Origin: Candidatus Parvarchaeota archaeon | Lineage (GTDB): Archaea > Nanobdellota > Nanobdellia > Parvarchaeales > Parvarchaeaceae | Direction of reading: 5' to 3' | NCBI GenBank assembly: GCA_023488405.1 | Contig: JAMDDW010000024.1 | Location: 1-11,736 of the forward strand | Length of the DNA: 11,736 nucleotides | Shown: in pieces, positions 1 to 5,229 of the stretch | How the letters are laid out: each line of letters opens with the position of its first letter | Numbering within the stretch: the first letter of the stretch is position 1 | Translations under genes and position numbers: made by a program | Notes under the pieces: model-generated | The model's database searches: none | Told to the model about the DNA's origin: nothing | What the model saw: the letters and a program-made list of their open reading frames with translations, nothing else

Positions 1-4
1 AAAG

Positions 5-17
5 CTTTTTATTTAAT
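5..17 (+). promoter_or_regulatory. TATA-like box for the gene at 35
   Basis: TTTTTATTTAATG is centred about 24 bp before the ATG at 35, the spacing expected for a leaderless archaeal transcript. It was judged by eye, and the upstream BRE is cut off by the window edge. Confidence 0.5.
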
Positions 18-34
18 GACTTTGTTTTTAGTAA

Positions 35-670
35 ATGAAGAAAAGATCTGCTTTGACGAATGTACTGATGATAGTGTTTTTAATAATAATTTTAATAGCA
101 ATATTCTATGCATTTAAAATGCACGTAGTTCTCTTTAATTCGTGCTATTTCTCAAATGAAACTTTGGCAGTAAACGGTTCAGGACCTTTCTGTCTGTCAA
201 ATACTGGCGTAAATATAATAATAAACAGGTCTATACTCTCTTATTATCCAAATTCTACCTTGGCAATACATAATCAGAATATTTCTGCTTTGCCCTTTTC
301 ATTTCTTGATAATAAGCCTTTGATAACTGTATGGAATGAGCCAACGGTTTTAAGTGCAGATTCATATTCATTTCTTACAATACCAGATACTTTCAAGGTT
401 CATATGGTATATAATGCATCAGTATCAACTAATTTCATAGTTATGACCAATCAGCAGTATGTTGAATGGGTAACGACAAAGCAGCTTAATAACAATTATG
501 TAGCCATTCAAACAGGTAAAAACATATCTCTGTGGTTCAATAAAAGCACGGGATGTGCTGGTTATGTTGCAGTCATTGAATCTATTTCAGGCAGTGCCGT
601 TGCAATTTCGCCAGACGAAAAAATACTTTATGACCCTGCTACTTCACCAACGGGGGCATGTGCTGGCTGA
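35..670 (+). CDS. N-terminally anchored, sequon-rich surface protein (unknown function)
   Basis: I do not recognise this 211-residue protein as a named family. A short basic N-terminus (MKKR) precedes one strongly hydrophobic segment at about residues 9-27. The rest is polar with no further membrane segment, so it is probably a signal-anchored protein with its body outside the cell. Eight N-X-S/T sequons (N41, N47, N64, N73, N82, N127, N163, N169) suggest N-glycosylation. Four cysteines (C37, C53, C174, C209) could form two disulfides. The KR-S-A start resembles a class III prepilin signal only loosely. A TATA-like box lies about 24 bp before the ATG, which supports this start and a leaderless mRNA. 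It has its own promoter and sits just ahead of the GTPase/Roadblock cluster on the same strand. A role as partner of that cluster is inference. Confidence 0.7.
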   Translation: MKKRSALTNVLMIVFLIIILIAIFYAFKMHVVLFNSCYFSNETLAVNGSGPFCLSNTGVNIIINRSILSYYPNSTLAIHNQNISALPFSFLDNKPLITVWNEPTVLSADSYSFLTIPDTFKVHMVYNASVSTNFIVMTNQQYVEWVTTKQLNNNYVAIQTGKNISLWFNKSTGCAGYVAVIESISGSAVAISPDEKILYDPATSPTGACAG

Positions 671-678
671 AATGTCAA

Positions 679-687
679 TTTTAAATT
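679..687 (+). promoter_or_regulatory. TATA-like box for the 709-1990 operon
   Basis: TTTTAAATT is centred about 26 bp before the ATG at 709, in the short gap after the stop at 670. It fits a leaderless transcript covering the genes at 709 and 1322. Confidence 0.6.
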
Positions 688-708
688 GTTTAATTTACAT
701 TATATAAC

Positions 709-1320
709 ATGGAAATCGATATTTTTGATGCGGTAAATGAACTAAAGAGCTTTTATGAAGAGAATGCTCCTCTTTCAAAGATAAGTGGTTTGATAGCTTA
801 TAAAAAAGTATCCATAAGTCTTGAATACAAAGAAGGCGTTATATCCATAAAGGCGCAGCATCCTTTAACAATAAAAATTTATAAAATATATAATATTTTG
901 TTAAGGCTTTTCCTTATAAAATCTGTAAAATTAACTATTGATTTCATAGAGAATAACCAGCAGAAATCGGTTTCAAAGCAATTCGGTTCGGATGAGAACA
1001 TAGATCCGGTAATAGAAGATCTTAAAGGCTTGCCACATGATAGCATAACTGACATAGTAATAGATACTGATTACTTTAAAATAGTTGAAACACAGGATAT
1101 GAGCGACAAAGTTTCTATAATGCTTAAAAAGAATGGTAAAAAGGAGCTTTTTAAGAGTCTTTCAAATTACCTTTTTCCATTCATAAATATGCCTGCAAAT
1201 GAGTCTTTGCTGGAGGAAATAAACTTCCTGAAGCAGGAAGATCAGTTGACGGTAGACATCTTAATGAAGGTTGACGGTTCTCCGATGGGGATAAAATCAA
1301 AAAAAGTAAGGTTGGTTTAA
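709..1320 (+). CDS. Hypothetical soluble protein, first gene of a KaiC-like operon
   Basis: This 203-residue protein is not recognised. It has no convincing signal peptide. Its most hydrophobic stretch (about residues 59-78, IYNILLRLFLIKSVKLTI) is interrupted by charged residues, so the protein is probably cytoplasmic. The pattern is alternating charged and beta-rich, with an acidic middle (about 93-125) and a Lys-rich C-terminus. No cysteines or catalytic motif stand out. A TATA-like box about 26 bp upstream supports the start. Only 1 nt separates its stop from the ATG of the KaiC-like ATPase gene at 1322, so the two are surely co-transcribed and their products may interact. An adaptor or regulatory partner is possible, but that is inference from position. 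Confidence 0.7.
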   Translation: MEIDIFDAVNELKSFYEENAPLSKISGLIAYKKVSISLEYKEGVISIKAQHPLTIKIYKIYNILLRLFLIKSVKLTIDFIENNQQKSVSKQFGSDENIDPVIEDLKGLPHDSITDIVIDTDYFKIVETQDMSDKVSIMLKKNGKKELFKSLSNYLFPFINMPANESLLEEINFLKQEDQLTVDILMKVDGSPMGIKSKKVRLV

Positions 1321-1321
1321 T

Positions 1322-1990
1322 ATGGAAGGTATAAAAACAGGTTTTAAAAATTTTGATGAACTTACTAATGGTTTGGATTACAGAAAGGTCTATGCTTTAT
1401 TTGGAGACAAAGAATCAGGAAAAGAGCAGTTTATATATAAACTTGTGCAGTCTGCACTTTCGGCTAAGAATGCGATTGTTTATGTTTTAACTTCAAAGTC
1501 ATATTCTGAATTAATAACTGAATTCAATTCCAGAGGCATAAATATAAATCCGTATTTAGGGGCGGATTTTAGAATATTGGATGATTTTAGTAGGACAAAC
1601 TCACCCAGCGCCACCGATAATTCCTACGCGAAAATATTAAATGGGCCTTTGGATTTAACGGGTTTATCTGTTTCTCTATCAAGTGCAAACAGCGATTTTG
1701 TAAAAGATGCAAAACCAGTCATAAACATATTTGACAATTTGTCAAATTTATTGATATATAATAATCCTGTAACAGTATATAGATTCCTTCAGTTTGTTGT
1801 AGGAAAGGCAAAGTTGGCAGGAATAACTACAATATTTTCTATAGATGTTGCTATGCATCCACCTGAAGTTATAGAAACGATAAAGAACATTTCCGATGCA
1901 GTAATAGATTTAAAACTTCAAGAGGGGAAGAGATACTTTAAGCTTTCCGGTACAAGCAAAGAAGTACTTCAGTTCAAGGAAATCGAATGA
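1322..1990 (+). CDS. KaiC/RAD55-like RecA-superfamily ATPase with atypical Walker A
   Basis: This 222-residue protein has the length and layout of a single KaiC-like (COG0467, RecA-superfamily) domain. The N-terminus (KTGFKNFDELTNGL) matches the KaiC-family lead-in 'tGi..lDe.l.GG'. The P-loop region is GDKESGKEQ (about residues 28-36). It keeps the GK pair (K34) but has Glu35 where Ser/Thr normally coordinates Mg2+. The Walker B strand is VINIFDNLS with D138. It therefore probably binds nucleotide, while hydrolysis may be weak. The family includes signalling ATPases and the archaellum ATPase FlaH; nothing here specifies FlaH. There is no TATA box or clear Shine-Dalgarno before the ATG, and the gene follows the upstream stop by 1 nt, so it shares the 709 transcript. 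It aligns by eye with the N-terminal half of the next protein, suggesting the two are paralogues. Confidence 0.75.
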   Translation: MEGIKTGFKNFDELTNGLDYRKVYALFGDKESGKEQFIYKLVQSALSAKNAIVYVLTSKSYSELITEFNSRGININPYLGADFRILDDFSRTNSPSATDNSYAKILNGPLDLTGLSVSLSSANSDFVKDAKPVINIFDNLSNLLIYNNPVTVYRFLQFVVGKAKLAGITTIFSIDVAMHPPEVIETIKNISDAVIDLKLQEGKRYFKLSGTSKEVLQFKEIE

Positions 1991-2000
1991 TATATTTAAA
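1991..2000 (+). promoter_or_regulatory. TATA-like box for the gene at 2027
   Basis: TATATTTAAA lies right after the stop of the preceding gene, centred about 31 bp before the ATG at 2027. The spacing allows a leader of a few nucleotides, so this gene probably has its own promoter. Confidence 0.55.
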
Positions 2001-2026
2001 AGCAATAATTACCATATCTTTATTAT

Positions 2027-3268
2027 ATGATAGAATATAAAGGATTGGATGGAATAACAGACAAGGATTTTGACCCTTACTTTGGGATAGCTAAGTTGGA
2101 TGAACAGCTTAAAGGGATACCTTCTAAGAAAGTGGTATTAATATCCGCTTCGCCATCCGTAGGAAACGAAGTGTTTGGATACCAGATAATACATAAGAAT
2201 ATAACCTCTGGGGTAAAAGTTCTTGTATTCCTGAATAGAACCTCTCCACAGTCTTATCTCACAGAAATGAAAGAATACGACTTTCCTGCCAATGAAAACT
2301 TATTTATAATAGATGCATACAGTGGAATAACGGGTATAAAATCCGATGAAACTGATCACATAAGGGTAATAGGTAATCCTTATGACAAGGAAGAAGTTAG
2401 GACGAAGGTTCTTAAAGAACTAGGTAATGGATATGGATTGCTTGTAATCGATTCCTTTTCATTGCTTGCTGATTTCTTTGATTTTTCATTTGCCACTTCA
2501 TTTATGAATGATATAAAAAAAGAGGTTGTAAGTAAAGACTCAGCAGCAGTACTTCTTTTTACAGACTGGGGCTATGAAAAACAAAACGTAGACAAGCTGC
2601 TTTCAAATGTCAATTCAACAATAGAGGTTAAAGGAATAGAAAAGCGAGTTATCTTCGGCCAATATTTTGCTGTATTAAAGTGTGATTGGATTGAAGAAAA
2701 TCCGGCATTTTCCTCAGTTTTATTTAAAGCAATGAAGCCTGGAGGAATAAAAGTTTATTTCCCTAAGATTCTCGTAACCGGGCCAACTGATGCAGGTAAA
2801 AGTTCTTTTATACACAGTGCTTCCAAGAATGCAGTAAGTGTAGATAAACTTGGAGGGACTATAGCATTAGACCACGGAACAGTTGATTTTCAAGGTTATC
2901 GTGCAGATTTGTTTGGAACACCTGGGCAGGAGAGGTTCGATCCTCTGCTTAAAATGCTTGGCGGTGAGGCTATTGGGGTATTTCTTGTAGTAGACTCAAC
3001 TAAACCGGAACAGTTTCCAAGAGCAGTGGAAATGCTTAGAAAAACGGAAACTTATGGTTTGCCTGTAGTAGTTATTGCAAATAAATCTGATCTTGATGGC
3101 GCACTTAAAAAAGAGGAAATACGAGAAAAGCTTCACTTAGATTCTGCAATAATATTAATACAGACGGTTGCGGAGGACCTATCAAAAGTTGATCCAAACG
3201 AGCCAACAAAATTAAAGGAGGCAGGAATAAACGAGGCCTTATCTGCCTTGTTCAAGCAGTTAACATAA
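2027..3268 (+). CDS. Fusion: degenerate KaiC-like domain + CvnD/MglA-like small GTPase
   Basis: This 413-residue protein has two domains. Residues 1 to about 235 follow the KaiC/RecA-like pattern: FGIAKLDEQLKG lead-in, P-loop position SASPSVGNEV (40-49), Walker-B-like YGLLVIDSFS (D142). The P-loop Lys and Ser/Thr are replaced by N47 and E48, so ATP hydrolysis here is unlikely. Residues about 246-413 form a Ras-like GTPase: G1 GPTDAGKSS (252-260), likely G2 Thr278 in TIALDHG, G3 LFGTPGQERF (295-304), G4 NKSD (352-355), G5-like QTVA (379-382). The TIALDHG and LFGTPGQ signatures match the COG2229/CvnD type, close to MglA, in which the Asp of canonical DxxG is absent; Gln301 is kept. The Roadblock gene follows on the same strand, and Roadblock proteins are the usual partners or GAPs of such GTPases. 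The gene has its own TATA-like box. It probably acts as a cytoplasmic molecular switch; its output is unknown. Confidence 0.85.
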   Translation: MIEYKGLDGITDKDFDPYFGIAKLDEQLKGIPSKKVVLISASPSVGNEVFGYQIIHKNITSGVKVLVFLNRTSPQSYLTEMKEYDFPANENLFIIDAYSGITGIKSDETDHIRVIGNPYDKEEVRTKVLKELGNGYGLLVIDSFSLLADFFDFSFATSFMNDIKKEVVSKDSAAVLLFTDWGYEKQNVDKLLSNVNSTIEVKGIEKRVIFGQYFAVLKCDWIEENPAFSSVLFKAMKPGGIKVYFPKILVTGPTDAGKSSFIHSASKNAVSVDKLGGTIALDHGTVDFQGYRADLFGTPGQERFDPLLKMLGGEAIGVFLVVDSTKPEQFPRAVEMLRKTETYGLPVVVIANKSDLDGALKKEEIREKLHLDSAIILIQTVAEDLSKVDPNEPTKLKEAGINEALSALFKQLT

Positions 3269-3271
3269 TTA

Positions 3272-3279
3272 TTTAAATA
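3272..3279 (+). promoter_or_regulatory. TATA-like box for the Roadblock-phosphatase operon
   Basis: TTTAAATA is centred about 24 bp before the ATG at 3299, in the 30-bp gap after the GTPase stop. It suggests a leaderless mRNA made independently of the GTPase gene. Confidence 0.6.
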
Positions 3280-3298
3280 AGAAAATCATAAATTAAAT

Positions 3299-3673
3299 AT
3301 GGCTACAAAATCAGAACAATTGAAAAGTGTTTTACAAAGATTAAGCACTGTTGGTGGGATAAAGGCGTCTGCTGTTATATCAGCTAATGGTTTGCCTATG
3401 GTCTCTTTAATGCCTGAAGATGTAGATCCTAATACCTTTGCTGCGATGCTGGCTTCAATGGTAGGTTCAGCAGAAACAGCTATCAAATCTTTGGGTGCAA
3501 AAAATACCTTAGAAAGGGTAGTTGCAGAGTCAAAAGACATAAGAGTGGTAGCTGTACAAGCAGGGACAGATGCAATACTTACAATAATGATAGATCCTAA
3601 TACAAATTACGGTTTGATTCTTCTAGAATCTTCTAAGGCTTCAAGTGAAATTGCACAGATCATGAAGCAGTAA
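3299..3673 (+). CDS. Roadblock/LC7 domain protein (MglB/CvnB-like)
   Basis: This 124-residue protein is a single Roadblock/LC7 domain. The typical order is visible: an N-terminal helix (LKSVLQRLSTVGGIKAS, 8-24), the strand pair SAVISANGLPMVSLMPEDVDP (24-44), a helix rich in small residues (FAAMLASMVGSAETAIKSL, 47-65), ERVVAES (72-78), then a strand with AGTDAILTIMIDP (88-100) and YGLILLES (104-111). Such proteins dimerise and bind small GTPases, either activating hydrolysis as MglB does for MglA or acting as a scaffold. Its neighbour upstream is a CvnD/MglA-like GTPase, the expected partner. A phosphatase gene follows after 2 nt and is co-transcribed. The ATG is supported by a TATA-like box about 24 bp upstream. 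Family assignment is firm; GAP activity is inferred. Confidence 0.9.
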   Translation: MATKSEQLKSVLQRLSTVGGIKASAVISANGLPMVSLMPEDVDPNTFAAMLASMVGSAETAIKSLGAKNTLERVVAESKDIRVVAVQAGTDAILTIMIDPNTNYGLILLESSKASSEIAQIMKQ

Positions 3674-3675
3674 GA

Positions 3676-4083
3676 ATGTCGTTTGTTCTTTTTATTTGTA
3701 AGTATAATACCAGCAGAAGTCAAATTGCAGAAGCATTATTTAATGGACTTACTAAAAAACACAAAGCTCTCAGTGTAGCAGGCAGTTCTGTTGGTAATGG
3801 AATAAACCCTATAGATATAAGATTAGTGCAAGAAAGATTTGGAATAGATATGAGTAGGCAAATTCCTAAGCTACCTACGCTAGATTTATTGAAAAGTGCT
3901 GACAAAATAATAATTGTATGTGATCCAAAGGACTGCATACTTATACCGCAAAGCTATATACAAAAAGCGGAGCACTGGTACATACCTGAATTAGAAGGTC
4001 TTTCTGCAGAAGAAAAGATAAAAATAATTGAGGAGGTCTATAAAAAAGTAAAGAAATTAATTTCAGGGCTAGATATAGAATAA
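3676..4083 (+). CDS. Low-molecular-weight protein tyrosine phosphatase / ArsC-fold protein
   Basis: This 135-residue protein has the length of the LMW-PTP/arsenate-reductase family. The phosphate-binding loop C-K-Y-N-T-S-R-S begins at residue 8 (CX5R: nucleophile C8, R14), followed by the family stretch QIAEALFN. A second conserved element, VCDPKDCILIP (81-91), holds C82, D83 and C87. This is where thioredoxin-type ArsC carries its redox cysteines and LMW-PTP carries the DP acid loop further on. EHWYIPELEG (99-108) resembles the ArsC 'HW.ipDP' segment. It could thus be a protein phosphatase or a redox-type arsenate reductase; C8/C82/C87 resembles the ArsC triad but with C82-C87 spacing. Its start is 2 nt after the Roadblock stop and no arsenic-resistance genes are visible, so a signalling phosphatase seems likelier. 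No separate promoter is seen. Confidence 0.8.
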   Translation: MSFVLFICKYNTSRSQIAEALFNGLTKKHKALSVAGSSVGNGINPIDIRLVQERFGIDMSRQIPKLPTLDLLKSADKIIIVCDPKDCILIPQSYIQKAEHWYIPELEGLSAEEKIKIIEEVYKKVKKLISGLDIE

Positions 4084-4091
4084 TAAAACTT

Positions 4092-4364
4092 TCAACTGTT
4101 CAGAGTTTTAAGTATCTCATCAACTTTATCTATGTTATCTTGTTTTATTGCGTCTATTATCGCTAACTTGTCCTTTTTTCTTACCTTTATCTTTTCTCCG
4201 TTCTTGGTTATCTTTAATTGATCTTTGTCTATGTTTACAGGTAACTTTTCATTTTTTGGCTGAAAATCTTCATGCTCTTCTTTCTTTATATATTTTATCT
4301 CATAGCCATTGAATTTTACTTCCTTTACCGCTTTGCCTATCTGGTGTTTATACCATTCTTCCAT
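4092..4364 (-). CDS. Small charged hypothetical protein
   Basis: This 90-residue protein is not recognised. It is very rich in Lys and Glu and has no membrane segment or cysteine. Predicted by eye are beta-prone stretches at the front (VKEVKFNGYEIKYIKK, about 13-28) and a helical C-terminus (KLAIIDAIKQDNIDKVDEILKTL). The gene is convergent with the phosphatase, with only 8 nt between stops. A TATA-like box on the minus strand about 28 bp before the ATG supports the start and its reality as a gene. Codon use (ATA, AAA, GAA) matches the neighbours. Confidence 0.65.
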   Translation of the reverse strand: MEEWYKHQIGKAVKEVKFNGYEIKYIKKEEHEDFQPKNEKLPVNIDKDQLKITKNGEKIKVRKKDKLAIIDAIKQDNIDKVDEILKTLNS

Positions 4365-4386
4365 AAATGATTATTACATTTTAGAG

Positions 4387-4398
4387 CTTAAATATTTT
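4387..4398 (-). promoter_or_regulatory. TATA-like box for the minus-strand gene starting at 4364
   Basis: Read on the minus strand the site is AAAATATTTAAG, centred about 28 bp before the ATG at 4364. It lies beside the promoter palindrome of the divergent tRNA gene. Confidence 0.5.
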
Positions 4399-4407
4399 GT
4401 GATAGGT

Positions 4408-4427
4408 ATTTATAAGCGCTTATAAAT
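4408..4427. promoter_or_regulatory. 20-bp perfect palindrome carrying TATA-like boxes, upstream of tRNA-Ser
   Basis: ATTTATAAGCGCTTATAAAT is a perfect palindrome in the divergent region between the small minus-strand gene (ATG at 4364) and tRNA-Ser (from 4445). Its left arm, centred near 4412, is correctly placed to start transcription at about 4438, giving a short tRNA leader. Its symmetry puts an equal TATA-like sequence on the other strand. It may be a bidirectional promoter core or a site for a dimeric regulator. Confidence 0.55.
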
Positions 4428-4444
4428 TATATATACTGTTTTAA

Positions 4445-4528
4445 GCTCAGGTTGCGTAACCTGGCATCGCGTAAGCCTGGAGAGCTTATGGGAGCAATCC
4501 CTTGAGGGTCCGAATCCCTCCCTGAGCG
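4445..4528 (+). tRNA. tRNA-Ser (anticodon GGA)
   Basis: A complete class II cloverleaf can be folded by hand. Acceptor GCTCAGG (4445-4451) pairs with CCTGAGC (4521-4527), followed by discriminator G at 4528. T8 is 4452. The D stem GCG/CGC (4454-4456, 4468-4470) has G18-G19 in the loop. The anticodon stem TAAGC/GCTTA (4472-4476, 4484-4488) encloses loop CTGGAGA with anticodon GGA at 4479-4481. The long variable arm is GGGA/TCCC around GCAA (4490-4501). The T stem GAGGG/CCCTC (4504-4508, 4516-4520) encloses loop TCCGAAT. The long arm and discriminator G are serine identity features, and GGA reads UCC/UCU. CCA is not encoded and there is no intron. The T loop is odd: position 55 is C instead of the near-invariant T. 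Confidence 0.95.
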
Positions 4529-4543
4529 TGTTTTGATTAGTTA

Positions 4544-4663
4544 ATGTCTCTTGTTGTCTTTAAATAAAGTAAACTGCGAGGGGCAAGTATAGAAGGCGAT
4601 TTAAGGAAAAGGTTATCTGAGAATACAATTAAAGACATTACAATGTATTTATTTGGATCTTGA
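4544..4663 (+). pseudogene. Possible broken small ORF (or non-coding spacer) in the 4529-4686 gap
   Basis: An ATG at 4544 opens seven codons to a TAA at 4565-4567. The same frame then stays open for 31 codons to a TGA at 4661, reading plausibly protein-like (LRGASIEGDLRKRLSENT from 4574). I recognise no family. The in-frame stop could mean a decayed gene, a fragment, or chance in a spacer. The TTTAAATAAA at 4559-4568 could also be a TATA box for a short RNA. An inverted repeat (TGTCTTTAA at 4555-4563, TTAAAGACA at 4629-4637) spans it. Nothing else is seen in this gap. Confidence 0.2.
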
Positions 4664-4686
4664 TAATGCAATAAACTTTAAAATTT

Positions 4687-5229
4687 TTATTTAACCTTGA
4701 ATTCACTTGCCCTGCTGAGAATTCCGGCTTTCTGCATTACATATTTAGCTACAACTAAAATAATAATTCCGGTTATAAGCGTCAATATTCCATATATTGG
4801 TATTTTAAAGATCATAAAAGCTACTGCTATGCCAATTGCTGGGGGGTGTTCACTGTCGGTTTCAAACAGTAAAAAAGATACTATAAAAATTACTATGCCA
4901 GCTATAAGGTAGAAATTTATAAAGCTGGAAAGAAAGAAGCCAATATAACCAAAAAAGCCTGCAATGAGGTAGCTTTTAACAAACCTTGTTTTCTTTGCAG
5001 CCTTCGAGTAAGGCATTAAAAATAAAATGAATGCGCTGCTTGCGAAAGAAGTAAAAATCAATGCAGAAGCCCCGTTTATCTCTCTTATATCAAAATTTAT
5101 TTCATGTAATATAAAAATAAGAAATACAACTACAAATGAAGTGGCAATTAGAGGAATAAGTATATTGTTTCTGTTAACCTTGTGTTTTGATTTTTTGTAT
5201 TCTCTATGATTGAATTCACCTTTCTTCAT
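4687..5229 (-). CDS. HPP-family integral membrane protein
   Basis: This 180-residue protein carries the family's namesake HPP at residues 128-130 (SEHPPAIGIA), between hydrophobic segments. About five or six membrane segments are visible (roughly 22-42, 54-73, 86-103, 106-122, 131-143, 145-163) after a basic, His/Lys-rich N-terminus. The segment SSAFILFLMPYSKAAKKTR (64-82) corresponds to the conserved 'SA.LLF..P.S..AQP' region of HPP proteins. Some plant and cyanobacterial members are linked to nitrite transport, but the substrate of archaeal members is unknown. Its ATG lies inside the end of thrS (14-bp overlap), so it is co-transcribed and probably translationally coupled. No functional link to threonine charging is evident. 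Confidence 0.75.
   Translation of the reverse strand: MKKGEFNHREYKKSKHKVNRNNILIPLIATSFVVVFLIFILHEINFDIREINGASALIFTSFASSAFILFLMPYSKAAKKTRFVKSYLIAGFFGYIGFFLSSFINFYLIAGIVIFIVSFLLFETDSEHPPAIGIAVAFMIFKIPIYGILTLITGIIILVVAKYVMQKAGILSRASEFKVK

Noticed and set aside
1729..1747. Near-perfect palindrome ATTTGACAATTTGTCAAAT in the KaiC-like gene
   Set aside because: It has 9-bp arms around one base and lies within the Walker B coding region (IFDNLSN). It has no link to a promoter or gene end, so chance in AT-rich coding sequence is the simplest reading.
3286..3540. Minus-strand ORF opposite the Roadblock gene
   Set aside because: The plus strand encodes a clear Roadblock domain; the antisense frame has no family features and is a shadow.
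3676..4083. Arsenate reductase as the definite call
   Set aside because: The fold fits, and the cysteines C82/C87 are suggestive, but no ars genes are present and the operon partner is a Roadblock protein, so the narrower name is not supported.
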